From contig JAXGGA010000457.1 in assembly GCA_038373865.1 (NCBI GenBank), forward strand, positions 162,880-226,879: DNA of 64,000 bases, given 5' to 3'. Within the stretch, counting starts at the first letter, position 1; each line of letters starts with the position of its first letter. A model generated the notes under the pieces. It searched no databases, had not been told where the DNA came from, and worked only from the letters and a program-made list of their open reading frames with translations. The stretch comes from Uloborus plumipes (Eukaryota; Arthropoda; Arachnida; Araneae; Uloboridae). Both the position numbers and the translations under genes were made by a program. Below, piece after piece: positions 36,400 to 47,647 of the stretch.

Positions 36400-36993
36400 C
36401 ACACACACACATGCGTTTTCAGTGGATCCTCTATTAAACGATTTTTAAAAGACCACAATAAGCTGTTTTTGAGTTGTTAAAATAAAAATAAAAAGCTAGC
36501 ATTAACCTGGATATGACTATGTGCATTTCATGAATGAATTTGAGAGTATAATGAAACAGACAAGATTTCAACAATGAACAAAAATTTAGAGTTTATTGAA
36601 CTACAAACTCAGAAGCATATATGTTCATTTGTGCATTCAAAAAACAGAAAAATATAAAATACGTGTTACAATACTGGAAATTAGTGTAGCAAATCCATTG
36701 TCCTCAATGGACATCGAAAACCAGCTGAATTTCACTTAAATTTTGTCTTCTTGATGGTGAGACAAGCTGCAGGATCCATGGTAGTCAAGATGAAAAAAAA
36801 AAAAAAAAATACCGCAAAGTAGACGTGAAAATAAACACGGGCAGGCGCCATCAGACGAACCACAGCACAATGCAGAGCACAGCAAAAAACAGCCCCTACG
36901 CATTAGTCCACACAAGTGTATATGCACAGCTCAAGTTACTCATTTGTATAAACTGTTACTCGCTGAATTTACATACCAACTAAACAATAATTG
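36400..36993. other. No gene recognised
   Basis: Upstream flank of the transporter promoter; AT-rich, with a CA run near 36398-36410. Nothing else is supportable. Confidence 0.45.
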
Positions 36994-37496
36994 TTTTAGA
37001 ACAGTAGTTTTTAACCTTTTTAAAGCTACAGTCCCCTTTAGGATTGAAAATATTTTCAACGTCCCTTTGCGGACGAACGTGAAACTGGAACGGCGGATGA
37101 AGTAATGCATTTTTTTACCACCATAACTCTATAATTTTGCCCAAAACAGCTAGTTGAAAAATGCCTTCTGTGCAAAAAAAAATGCTGAAAAAGTTTTTTA
37201 TTCGATAATGCTTTTCAGAAAGCAGGCAAATTTTCTTTCTCTTAAAAACTGTGTCAGAGAAATAACTAAGTGCCTAAAATGGGTCCATTAAATGAATCAC
37301 CCATTTTGAACGTAAATAAGAGCAATACGATTTGAAATAAAAATGCACCATTTTCAGAAATTTTGTTTAAAAACCAATATATATTGAAAAATACCCTGCA
37401 TTCAAATAATTCGCCAGACAGTCCAACCCCAAACCGTGCTCTTATTTACACGCAATTGTGCAGTACGCTTCCCCCATTTATTACCATACGAATATA

Positions 37497-38148
37497 CAGG
37501 GTGTCCACTCCAATCGTGGACCAATAGCTAATTTCTAAACCGTTAGAGATAAGCATATAGTTTATTTAGGAAAAAATCTCCAAATTACGAAAGGAATTTT
37601 GGGTCTATTCAATGTTTTTCAAAAAATCAAATTTTGAAAGAGTTACGAAATTTAAATTTTTATACAGCCCCCCAGTCCTATCAATCATATTCAGTAAAAC
37701 ATTCTTGACACTGTAACGTTTAAAACTAAAAAAAAATCACTCTTCTACGACAAAAATTGACCGAGTTATGAAGTTTTGAAAAATCAAGATTTTGCATTGT
37801 TTCATGACGTCATCGAGAGATTCGCTTTAGGGACCGTATGCGAAATCCTTCAAAATCTTGATTTTTCAAAACGTCATAACTCGGTCAATTTTTGTCGTAG
37901 AAGAGTGATTTTTTTTTAGTTTTAAACGCTATAGTGTCAAGAATGTTTTACTAAATATGATTGATAGGACTGGGGGGCTGTATAAAAATTTAAATTTCGT
38001 AACTCTTTCAAAATTTGATTTTTTGAAAAACATTGAATACACCCAAAATTCCTTTCGTAATTTGGAGATTTTTTCCTAAATAAACTATATGCTTATCTCT
38101 AACGGTTTAGAAATTAGCTATTGGTCCACGATTGGAGTGGACACCCTG
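37497..38148. mobile_element. Foldback MITE with TA target, 652 bp, arms about 300 bp
   Basis: The arms 37497-37797 and about 37848-38148 are reverse complements with only a handful of differences by eye. The ends are CAGGGTGTCCACTCCAATCG and its complement, and TA duplications flank at 37495-37496 and 38149-38150. The spacer of about 50 bp contains GACGTCAT. Near-identity of the arms implies recent origin or gene conversion. No coding frame beyond a 65-codon shadow. Confidence 0.92.
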
Positions 38149-38417
38149 TATAGAATTTTACTTTTTCTGCAATACAAAGTCGGCAATAACAAAGTCGGTT
38201 CTTCGATTTTTCCCAGGAGGGACAAATACTTCAAACTACCGCCAGCACCTGTAATCCTTAAAGATTATAAATCAAGTTTTAATTGAACAAAAAACTGAAT
38301 TAAATTGAATTTAGAAATTATAAGAAAAGTTCAATTCAGAGAAATCATTTTATTTATTTATTGTTTTGAAGGTTAGATAGGATACCAAAAGTTTTAAGTC
38401 CTAAAATCGCAACTGCA

Positions 38418-38707
38418 TTTCACATCACACACTCTAGGGTCCCCCGTACATACCACAACTCGTGGTTTAACCGGGATAGGACCCTGAGGAGCACTCTGTT
38501 AATTTTGAACCAGAACCAAGGGTCGAGCAAACATTTGGCCCAGCACCCCCAGAGGTATCATCTCACTTGGAGGACTTTGTGACCACGACAATTTTAACGT
38601 CCCCCAGCCAACATTAATCAAGACTGTGGATCTTTGATCGGCTGGGATCGAACCCGGGTCCCTCCGGTCACGAGTCCGACGCCTTACCGATCGGGCTACC
38701 ACGGCCC
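38418..38707 (-). mobile_element. tRNA-derived SINE (family 2), 290 bp
   Basis: On the minus strand the head GGCCGTGGTAGCCCGATCGG contains an A-box-like TGGTAGCCCGATCGG and a B box GGTTCGATCCC, followed by a unique body. Target duplications AAATCGCAACTGCA (38404-38417) and AAACGCAACTACA (38708-38720) flank it. The cloverleaf does not close at the acceptor stem, so it is a SINE and not a tRNA gene. Confidence 0.82.
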
Positions 38708-40422
38708 AAACGCAACTACAGCACGCCTTTGGTAACATCAGAGTTGTTATCTACCTTTGGGTTGAAAATATTAACTGTGGACTAAATTACCTACTTAATA
38801 CCTTTGGTACTGAAAGGGGGATGCTATAACAACACAAAAAGTCGGTCAAGTCAGCTGGCTCTCTAATAGAAATTTTTAAAAACTAACCTCCTTAAAGCAC
38901 AATTTTAGGTTTAATTTGGTTCGATCGGAGAAAGAGGTGGCGGATAGTTCGTGACTCCCTTCTGTAATCATTTTTAAAAATCATTAGACCGTCTTTGAGA
39001 ATGAAGCTTTCGATAGCTCTTCGACGACACTGTCTAAAAACGAATTTTTGAGCCATGTGTGGTTATGTCAAGGAAGGAGTGGATGGTTCTGGATCTTTTC
39101 CGTGGCTTAAGTTTTTTATAAGTAAAAATTTTAAAAATTCAACTTTAAGCTGTTTTTGACAATCTATGTTATCTGAACAGGGATTCGGAACTTTTCATTT
39201 CAAATTTTTCAAACAGACATCAATAAGACAATTTTATGCTTTTTTAGATTATTGTGCTATGAAAGTGGGGACCCAACTTCAAAAACTTTTTTGAAATTTA
39301 AGTGTTATTGACGAAAGCTATATTTGATGACGTATTTGAAGGATCAATGATCGGAAGATAGCTTCAAAAAATAAATTTTAAAGCTATTCTTGGCGATGTA
39401 AGAGAGGAGAGTTTCCTACCGTCCCTGACATGTCTTCCTAAAATTTTTTTCAAAGTATACCCTCTAGGGTGGATCGAAAAAACACTTTTTTTTTATTTCG
39501 AAGTTGTAATAGTGTGGAAAAGCTGCGAATAATGGGGAAGAAATATCGAAATTGGTTGATATCTTCTGTTCGCGAATAAGGCCTAAAATTGAGAAAAAAA
39601 AATGAGAAAACTTCATTTTTGCGATTTTTATTTATTATTATTATTTTTAATTAGATGTTTTTGTAATGTAATAGCGCAAAAAGTTGCTAATTATAAAGAC
39701 AAAAAGAAGGATAAAAGGAGAAAAGAAAAAATATTGAAATTGATTAATATCTCCCGGTCGCGAATAGGGCCTAAAATTTGACAGAAAATGAAAAAGCTTC
39801 ATTTTTGCGATTTTTTTTTTTAAATTTTTGAATTAGATATTTTCGTATACTTTGTAACGTTTTCTAATATAGCTTTAAAACATTGTGTTTCGATTTGGTT
39901 TTGGTCAGTTCATATCTTCCGGTCTTGCATTTACCGCAAAATTACCAAAATAATGAAAAAGTTACATTTTTAGCGTTTTTGGTTTTTGATGAATAATTAA
40001 TCTTTAAATGAAACAGCCGTAATAGTTTTCCAGACGAACTAACAATAAGATAGAAAAATGAACTATCAGGGTCAGTCGATGTTTTTCAGTTGCGAAAAGC
40101 CTTAGAAACTCTCATGCGCAGACGTCGGGTAGCAATCCAGGCAACGCCACTCCATCGCCGCCTTCCTAGGACCACGTCAGCTGTCTGCCTATATTGATTT
40201 ATCAGGCTGCGTTTCTCAGTAGTAATCGTAGTGTACTATTATTTAGTTCAATATAGTTGTTTTCTTTTTGAAAATGTTGTAGTTTGCTGTAATGATGTAC
40301 TTTCTGCTGCTTGTGGACTCGTTGATTTAACGAAAAAGTTATGTAATTGCTGTCCAAGTAACAAGACAAATACTCTAATAACAAGACAAATATTTGGCAG
40401 CCCCACTTTTGGTACTTTAAAA

Positions 40423-40549
40423 AACTGCCATCAAACAAGCCGTCCACTGCCGAGGACATCATTAGGGGCTTTACTTAAAAAAGGTTTAATTTGGCACTAG
40501 AAATTAATAATGATGTCTTCGCCAGCAGGCTGTTTGTTTGATGGCAGTT
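40423..40549. repeat. Hairpin-forming inverted repeat, arms about 43 bp
   Basis: AACTGCCATCAAACAAGC at the left is complemented by GTTTGTTTGATGGCAGTT at the right, and an inner GAGGACATCATTA pairs with TAATGATGTCTTC. It lies in the left part of the TAGGG element, ahead of the LTR. Function unknown. Confidence 0.7.
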
Positions 40550-40651
40550 CTTTTGGAATGGGTAGTCAAATATTTCTTATTATTAGTTTCTTTGGTTTGG
40601 CCATTACGTTACTTTTTTGTAAAAATGAAATTTTGAATAACAAAAAAAAAA

Positions 40652-41124
40652 GAGAAGAGCCCTTCAAAGTATTTATTTAACTTTTCGTCTACGAATTGGC
40701 AACGGGCTTATCTTTTTGAACCTGAGTTGCTATTACGAGTTTTCTTGAAGGGTTTTCAGTGGCCGAGCGGTCTAAGGCGTGTAGCCGATAACTCTGAGAC
40801 GGTGGGTTCGACTCCCACCCTCGCTCCGGATGTACTTTCCTTCTTTTGTGATGCATCTCTTTCATACATTGTTTGTACAAGATATATGTAATAAAAAAAT
40901 CATGTGCAATAGAGGCAAGATACTAGATTGTAGTCCTCATTAAAAAAACCTGGACATATCCCCAAACGAAACAAACGAAACGAAACGAATTTTCTCGAGG
41001 AGCCTCTAACTTAGCTCCTTTTAACACTGCTACCAATGTTCATACAATGTTTGCTTTGATTAATGATTTCTTTTAACTGAAAATACAGTCCACCACTCAT
41101 TTACTAACTGCCATCGACTTTATA
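40652..41124 (+). repeat. 5' LTR of BEL/Pao element (interrupted by SINE)
   Basis: Starts near GAGAAGAGCCCTTCAA. It recurs at 44663 onward (ATTGGCAACRGGC, GAACCYGAGTTGCTATTAC, TGCTACCAATGTTCATACAATG). The copies are diverged, so insertion is old. The SINE 40749-40986 is present here and absent from the right copy. The exact 3' boundary is uncertain, because similarity to the right copy continues past a possible primer site into the gag start. Confidence 0.7.
40749..40986 (+). mobile_element. tRNA-derived SINE (family 3), 238 bp, inside the LTR
   Basis: A box TGGCCGAGCGG at 40760-40770 and B box GGTTCGACTCC at 40805-40815 resemble a leucine/serine-type tRNA head. The T stem GGTGG/CCACC pairs but the acceptor does not, ruling out a functional tRNA. 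The tail ends in (GAAAC)n-like text. Target duplications GAGTTTTCTTGA (40737-40748) and GAATTTTCTCGA (40987-40998) flank it, and the right LTR copy supplies an empty-site comparison. Confidence 0.82.
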
Positions 41125-41141
41125 TGGTCCGTTACCGACCG
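41125..41141 (+). other. Candidate primer-binding site
   Basis: TGGTCCGTTACCGACCG lies just before the gag start and begins with TGG, as do tRNA-complementary primer sites of LTR elements. The matching tRNA was not identified. The same stretch occurs in the right-hand copy. Confidence 0.35.
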
Positions 41142-41161
41142 AAGCCTTGCTACCTTTCAAC

Positions 41162-42087
41162 ATGGATTTAATAACGCTTAATCGCAAACGAGGCATTCTA
41201 AAAACCAAACTCGGCAAACTCGCAGAGTTTTTTCTAAGCTTTGTGACTTAAGATAAAACTCAGGATTCAGTGATTCTTGGAACTAAATTGAAAGCCATTA
41301 ATTTGACAAAAGCTGTCATTAATGAAATAATTGACGGATGTTGTGACCCTCCTGGCTCCGTGGATCTGAAAGACAACATGATGTTGGCGGACGTCTTCGC
41401 TGAAGATCTAGAAAATCTGGAGGTAAAATTTAAAAAAAAATTCTGTCTAAATGCAATAATTATGAAATTAAAGATGCAAATATTATAGCCAATGTAAAAA
41501 TTCCCGATCTTCCTTTACCTATACTTAATGGTAAATACAAAGATTACCAAACCTTTAAAAATCAATTTACTACAATTATTGGCGAAAATATTTGAAAAAT
41601 TGGCGTCTAAGAAAATATTTGAAATGTCTGTAAAATCTACAGAAATTCCTACTCTGGATAAATTTCTAGAATTTTTGGAAGAAAGAGCTAGGATTTTAGA
41701 TGATTTAAAAAATTATTCTTCAACGAGCATTTTATTCCCAATAAGCAAAAGCAGAATTTTGAGGCCAAATCCAAAACGTTCGTTTCCATAGGGGAAAAAT
41801 ACAATATTTGTGAGTGCGCGCAAGGACAAACAAAACCGCTGTCCAAAGTTCTAAGACAAGTCGTTAGCGGAACGGATCGAATTTATTAACAAGCATAATA
41901 TATATTCTCGCTTCTTGAGTTATACTACTGATTCGGTTTGCGAATCTGAATTTCGCTGCTCAAAGTGCTCTTCTCAAAATAGAAATGCGCTACATTCATC
42001 TCCGCTTTGTATGGTTTTAAAAGAGAATCGAAAAATGTTTACGCCAAGGGAAGAAGAAAAAAATCTCAGTTAGTGAATCAACTGAAT
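41162..42087 (+). pseudogene. BEL/Pao Gag, broken
   Basis: Starts MDLITLNRKRG, the basic N-terminus usual in Pao-type Gag, then stops after 30 codons. Further pieces in other frames are 41270-41488 (acidic, helical), a DUF1759-type stretch around 41493-41577 with PILNGKYKDYQTFKNQF, a TLDKFLEFLEERARIL segment (from about 41657), and a zinc-knuckle-like CSKC…ALHSSPLC (41959-42008). At least two stops or frameshifts separate them. It then runs directly into the TTAA insertion at 42088. Non-functional; packages retroelement RNA in intact relatives. Confidence 0.75.
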
Positions 42088-42091
42088 TTAA

Positions 42092-44185
42092 CCCATTCCC
42101 TGCCCCGGCCGACACACGATCGGCCGCGCACTTTGTGTAAAAACCGCTCCGGCCGACGTAGGCTCGTCCACAGAATTTGGTTCCTAACTGGCCGCGACGA
42201 TCCTGTATCGTCACAGCGAACCTAGCAGTTTTCGCTCTTGACGATCCTGTGTCGGCCGTTTTTCCAGGCGCAAACCCTGTTATCACGCTTCTCTGCTGGG
42301 TTTTGGTGCTTTGAGGGGAGCGGTACCAAAGGTATTTTCTTTGGTCAAATGGACGTAACTTATAAGATATTAAGAACCTGTGATCGTTATATAATTTATT
42401 TTATCGAGATTTTTCATCCTTTCACGTACTCTTAAAAAAACTTAAGAGTACATTGTCGTACGTCATGTATCGAGTATAACGCTTTAAATCATCAGACAAA
42501 AGTTTTTTTTATTTATTTTTTATTTTTTTTTATGGAAGCTTTGTTTCTTCTGCTTTCTGTTATTTAAACTCTTGATGAACAAGCGAAAAAATATTCTCTT
42601 TGAGGGGCTATTACAAGCTTGATTAAAAAATAAAGGAACTAAATCAGTGTCCCCCCCCCTACTTTTCGACTAAACCTTCTTCATTTAAAAGCTTCTTTTG
42701 CCAAATTTATCATAATTCTCCAAATTTATAAGATATTTTTTCGCAATATTTTTTGTATTGTGTTTTAATTTTTTAATCATTGTAGTTTAATTTTGGAACA
42801 TGAAATGTTCCAAAATGTAACAGTAGTAATGCTCGTTTTGAAATTAATTTCTGATTTTAACTACATTTTGTAGTAAGAAAATCATGTGGAAGGGGTAGCG
42901 CATGGCAAATGATTTTCTGGCTATTGCTTGAATAGAAACCTGTTCAGATGGCTTGTAAAAAGCTTTCTTGGGAGACCTCCCATAGTGTTTCTTTCTGGCA
43001 TCTCCAAGCTATACGACTGAGATTAAGAGGATACGGCTTTGGGGCGAGGGGGGGGGTGGTATATTCAAGTAAATAGTCTTTAGGGAAACGGGGAATTTGT
43101 CGCAAGTTTTGATCTTTTGTAACTGCTCATCGTTAAAATAGCTCACACGATTGAGCTACTAAAATCCGTGCAGTCAAAGTGGGATATAGACTCCTATAGA
43201 AGTTAAGATAAATGGACCAACACTTAAAGATATCTCTTTGTGTTATTGGTCGCTATGTTTACAATGCATCAAAAGTCGCCGATTCCTTCTACCCTTTTAA
43301 AACGTCATTTACACAGCTAAGCTTTTTTTTATGATCTTGTACTAAAGCACGTCAAATGCTCTGAAAAATTGCATTAGTTAACCTCCTTTTAAGTACCCGA
43401 ATCACTTTGAATTGTCTCATTGTAAAATAACCACATGGAAGGGATTGGCGCGGCACTTTTGTTCCAATACCACTGTCCGATTTGGTTCGGACAGCAAGCA
43501 ACGGTGAGAAGTGTTCTCGTGGGAATAAGGCCCTTTCCTCTCTCCTTTTCTTTGGGATGCACCTTTGTTATGAGCAGTTTAGCAGGGCTTCCTTCATTGA
43601 CAGTGCTTTCTGTAAATGTCAAAATAGAGTTCAGTTTTTGTCCTTTGTGATACCCCTATTTTTAAAAGAAAAATCTTATGCTCAAGGAATGGACTTTCGT
43701 TCCTTTCCCTGGAAGAAATAACTACATTATAGATAAAATGAAACAACAAATGAAAGTTTTTTCGTTTGTTAGGATTCCCTTGTTCTGCTATTTGTTGCAC
43801 GTAATTACTTATAGGGATATTAAAAGGGAATATGTTCCACTTTATTTTGTGAAAGCGATGAGTACTACTACAGTTATGTTAGAATAGTAAATAAATTAGT
43901 GGAATGGTAAATAAAAAAATAAGTAAATAAATAAAAATGAGCAAAAATAAAATAATTGTAAAATGATTGACAAAAATAAATAATGTAAAATATAAATAAA
44001 TTACAGATACTTAATTGCGAGTATAGCTTTCAAGTTCATGTTCGACTGCAAAAACAACATTAAAAACACCGTAGCAAAATGAGGAGAAAAGTGTTATCAT
44101 ACTGTGGCGAAATGGAACCGGTGAGTGATGCACGGAGCGGTCGCTTTGCGGCGGAAAACATTTTTCGCTTGGGTCAGTGAATGGG
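42092..44185. mobile_element. 2.1-kb TTAA-target element inside the retroelement
   Basis: TTAA at 42088-42091 and 44186-44189; ends CCCATTCCCTG and CAGTGAATGGG form a short terminal inverted repeat. It splits the BEL/Pao Gag from its protease. The left 200 bp is GC-rich, with several CGGCCGA motifs. Overlapping short frames at 43389-43887 on both strands do not show a recognisable piggyBac transposase, although the size would allow a decayed one. Confidence 0.8.
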
Positions 44186-44189
44186 TTAA

Positions 44190-44490
44190 GAGCTCGCTTC
44201 TTTCATCTACGAAAACAAAAAATAGTGGTTTATTAATTCATGCGTAATATTTATTGCTGATAACAAAGGCAAGCCGATTCCAATACGTTGTACCTTAGAT
44301 TCAGCTTCTAAAGATTCATTTTTAACTAAAAGGATTGCTGACTCTCTTGGATTAGTTACGAAAAAAATAATGTTCAAATTTCGGGTTTAAATAATTCATT
44401 CTCAAAGGTTTCACATTTAGTGACTGCTCAAGTTTCTAATCTCCGGAGTGGTTATAAGCAAAATTTTGATTTCATTATTACTTGTATTCA
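44190..44490 (+). pseudogene. BEL/Pao aspartic protease fragment
   Basis: Frame pieces read ADNKGKPIPIRCTLDSASK then DSFLTKRIADSLGL, and farther on a segment ending NFDFIITCI. These match the order of the retropepsin-like (DUF1758) domain of BEL/Pao Pol, with the usual LDSGS active-site motif altered to LDSAS. The frame is broken at about 44372. Reverse transcriptase, RNase H and integrase are missing between here and the right-hand repeat. Confidence 0.7.
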
Positions 44491-44662
44491 CAAATGCTTA
44501 AAAAAAATATTTTATGTTTTATATGTTTTCTTATAAAATGCTATTCTATGCAAAGAATTGTTTTAATGTAAACTATTTCATATTGCATATGAAAGATTGT
44601 TTTGAAATATGAATATTTCAAGGCTGCTCAGGATGTCGGCGATCAAAATGCTCCTCAAAATT

Positions 44663-44945
44663 GAGAAGAGCCCTTCAACGTATTTATTTCACTTTTCATC
44701 AGCAAATTGGCAACAGGCCTATCCTTTTGAACCCGAGTTGCTATTACTAGTATTCACTTGGAGCTTCTAACTCCGCTCCTTTTACCGGTGCTACCAATGT
44801 TCATACAATGTGTGCTTTGAATGAAATTATTTTTTTTAACTAAAAATACAGTCCGCCACTCATTTACATCGACATTATGTGGTCCGTTACCAGCCGGAAC
44901 CTTGCTTTCGTTCAACATGGATTTAATAACGCTTAATCGTAAACG
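44663..44945 (+). repeat. Right-hand LTR-containing copy of the BEL/Pao element
   Basis: Direct repeat of 40652-41195 without the SINE. It continues beyond the LTR through the TGGTCCGTTACC site to ATGGATTTAATAACGCTTAA, the gag start. It is thus more than a plain 3' LTR: either a truncated second element in tandem sharing the LTR, or a recombination product. Confidence 0.7.
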
Positions 44946-45262
44946 AAAAAAAAATCGCTAAAATGAAGTTTTTTCATATTTTTTCAAAGTTTGGGCCCTA
45001 TGCGCGACCGGAAGATATTAATCGATTTCAATCATTTTTTCCCTTCTTATTATCCCTCGATTTGTCTTCATAATTAGCAACAAACAAATTCGAAATAAAA
45101 AAATAATAAAATTTTCGGCCCACCCTAATACCCAACGCCCCCTTATTGCCCAAAATATGTCCACTGCCCCCCTGCAGCCCAAAATATGTTCACCGCCCCT
45201 CAACATCTTCATACCGCCCACTATGGACGGTATCGCTCCCGTTGAGAAACACTGTTCTAGAT

Positions 45263-45832
45263 GACTAGATATTTAGATGCTAAACTACTAAGCAATCGAT
45301 TGATGAATCAAAATCATGGAAAACTAAGAAAAAAAAATGCACTCGTAAAATGTCTCAAATTTACATGTTTAACCCTCAATTTCTCTAAAACGAATGAAGA
45401 TTTTTGGGGAACTTATGCATTTTAACAATAAAGACAGTATAATATATTTCTAATGCCGAACTTTGAGAAAAGTTGAAAAATATTAAGTGCAAAATAGCAC
45501 TTTTCAGAAGAATTACCGCATATAAACATCTAGTAAGAAAAGGAAAGAAAAAAAAGATGTTGGTGCTAGTTTTTTTTTTTTTTTGCCAAAATGATCAGTC
45601 TAGGTGTAATTTTAAATAATTTAAGTTGTCGCCTCGTTGCGGAAGAAGTCTCACTATTATTCCGTTAATGATCACAACCGAATGAGTGCTTCTATTAGCA
45701 ACTCCTGACTCCAGTTAAAAGCTATTTTTCAGAAATGTCTCATCTGGAAAAGTTTCGAAGTGATAAAATGCCAGAGAAGAGAACTCCACGAAAAGACTAC
45801 GATTGGCTTTATTCTGCGAAGCTTAAAATAAA
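45263..45832. other. No gene recognised
   Basis: AT-rich flank of hAT copy 2. Confidence 0.5.
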
Positions 45833-46266
45833 AAAAATATTTTTGGAAAAAAAAATAGAACCAGCTTCAGTTGGAAATTGCTTTAAAAAGTAAAAAATAA
45901 TTTTTTTCTTTGAACACTATCGAAACTACTTTTAAACATAAGTTTTGAAATCGGCGCAAAAACGATAGGTAAAATCATATTTAACCATATTTTGCCAACA
46001 TTTTTCAGAGAAACCATTGAAAATTAAAAGCAGAATATTTGTACCATTACACGAATGTGTGGTAATCAATGAAATGTATCCATTAAAATTTATATTTATA
46101 GTTGAATTGTAGTTGCGTATGATTCTATATATTGTTTTTGAGCCGACTTCAAAACTTATGTTTAAAAGTAGTTTCGATGGTGTTCAAAGAAAAAAATTAT
46201 TTTTTACTTTTTAGAGCAATCTCCAAATGAAGTCGGTTTTTTTTTTTTTCAAAAATATTTTATTTC
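45833..46266. repeat. Inverted repeat with arms of about 130 bp
   Basis: 45833-45963 and 46136-46266 are reverse complements (shared AAAGTAAAAAATAATTTTTT, CTTTGAACACYATCGAAAC, TACTTTTAAACATAAGTTTT). The outer ends carry the phrase ACCGACTTCA or decayed versions of it. No target duplication established. Confidence 0.75.
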
Positions 46267-46344
46267 ATTCTTTTTAGTGTAAATGCACTCAAAATAATCA
46301 AAATATAGTTAAAAAACATGCAGCTGTTCAAAAAAAATCCTTGC

Positions 46345-46430
46345 AGACCTGGACTCGATCGCATTCCATCAGGAACTTCAATTTGACGCGTTTAACCACT
46401 TGACCATCGGGTCGCTCATTGAAGTAAGGA
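46345..46430 (-). mobile_element. Degraded tRNA-like SINE head
   Basis: On the minus strand a TGGTCAAGTGG A box lies about 50 bp before GCGATCGAGTCC, a weak B box. The acceptor and T arms do not pair. It may be a fourth SINE family or a tRNA pseudogene; boundaries are uncertain. Confidence 0.45.
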
Positions 46431-46439
46431 TTTACGATA

Positions 46440-46676
46440 GCACATATTGTTTTAAATAACATGAAATTGTAGTTTTTCGATCATAACTTTTTTTCTAGTG
46501 AACAAATATCATCATTTGAGTACATGGTACCTAAGTTACACCATCTCCTATCGATTTTAAAAAATCGTCCAAATCGGTTCAGTAGATCAGATGTTATATG
46601 CGAACAAGCAAAAAAAAAAAAAAAAACATACGCTTTGAATTGAGAACCTCCTCTTTTTTTGAAGTCGGTTAACAAG
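46440..46676 (-). repeat. Dispersed repeat ending in GAAGTCGGTTA
   Basis: Contains the minus-strand phrases AACCGACTTCAAAAAAAGAG and GAGGTTCTCAATTC, then GATCTACTGAACCGATTTGG. I recognise these as a widespread arthropod repeat motif but cannot assign a class. The AACCGACTTC end is shared with the inverted repeat at 45833-46266, so both may belong to one larger element. Confidence 0.5.
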
Positions 46677-46679
46677 AAA

Positions 46680-47645
46680 AAGAAAGAAAGAATGTAAGAA
46701 ACAGAAAAAATAAAATTGATTCGAAAAAATGCCTTTGAATTTTACCAATCACAATAATACTCTTAATACATAAAATCAGTTGAAAATGATGATTAGTAGT
46801 AGAATAACGATCGTCAAATTAATATCTTTATAAAAATTTAGGCGCCAAAAATGACCACTGGATACGAAATCGTAGACATTAAATTAATTTTTTTTGTTAA
46901 AAAATGCGATTAACTACTTCTTGTTACGAACCCCGCTTGGAACGCTTTTTATATCATAGTTTTTAACTGAGACAAAGTCCGATTTACATAACAGGCATAT
47001 CTATAATACGCGGGGCATTATTCGGCTACTTAAAATTCACAAAATTATAATCGTAAAAATTGTTCCTTTTTTCTCAATTCTTTAAGCACTTAAAGAGTAC
47101 AATAAATCCCCGAAAGAATAATTAAGCACTTAGCTTAAGGGAAGCACTTGGTTTTAGTAATAATAAACCGCAAGAAAAAGAGTTCCCATCAAAAATAAGC
47201 CATTATTTCATTTCTTTTCAATAGTGTCTTATAAGTTTGTTTCGCACCAATCAGCGCTAAAGGCCCATTACAGATAGATAAACAATAACACTGTCTACAA
47301 AAAACCCTTTTTTTTTTCTTGTTAAATGGGAAAAAATACCTGATCATAGCGTACAAGTACTACGTTTTCATTAAAACTTTAAACTGATTGACGATCATAT
47401 ATTAAACGGAACTCATAAAGCAATTTAAATCTAAATATATTTAATATTTTCGAGAGGATATGATAAACACGGAAAAGAAAAGAATCCTTACTAGTAAAAA
47501 TTTTCTCGTCGCAAAAGAAGAAAAATTCAATTATTGGCAAAAATAATTCTATAAATGATTCTCAAAAATTGTGTTATTTGAGAGCTTCATTAAAAGTGCG
47601 ATGCTATGCTTACGAAAGCCCCCCCCCCCCAAAAAAAAATTCTTA
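46680..47645. other. No gene recognised; AT-rich
   Basis: No frames or termini worth reporting. Confidence 0.5.
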
Positions 47646-47647
47646 TA

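Larger units (their letters stand above)
39465..45127. mobile_element. TAGGG-ended transposon (probably hAT-type) inside copy 2
   Basis: Left end TAGGGTGGATCGAAAA and right-end complement TAGGGTGGGCCGAAAA, then TTTATTTCGAA in both. Flanking 8-mers ATACCCTC (39457-39464) and ATACCCAA (45128-45135) share six positions. Subterminal text (CCGGAAGATATTAATCGATTTC at about 45009 and its relatives near 39740) is also inverted. Most of its length is the BEL/Pao element. Transposase is absent. Confidence 0.65.
37002..45254. mobile_element. hAT-type element, copy 2, expanded by nested insertions
   Basis: Left end CAGTAGTTTTTAACC and right end GTTGAGAAACACTG; flanking 8-mers TTTTAGAA (36994-37001) and TTCTAGAT (45255-45262) share six positions. 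Its own sequence, 37002-37496, 38149-38417, 38708-39464 and 45128-45254, matches copy 1 (31859-34054) in order. It has been opened by a foldback MITE, a SINE and a 5.7-kb transposon. No transposase frame of its own. Confidence 0.78.

Noticed and set aside
38638..38707. tRNA gene on the minus strand
   Set aside because: Same reasoning: no acceptor pairing, and 13-14 bp duplications around a 290-bp unit.
40749..40825. tRNA-Leu/Ser-like gene
   Set aside because: A and B boxes and the T stem are present, but the acceptor strands do not pair, and the unit is flanked by target duplications with a tail, so it is a SINE head.
43389..43887. piggyBac transposase remnant in the 2.1-kb TTAA element
   Set aside because: Overlapping short frames on both strands show no DDE-type or other piggyBac motif that I could align by eye.
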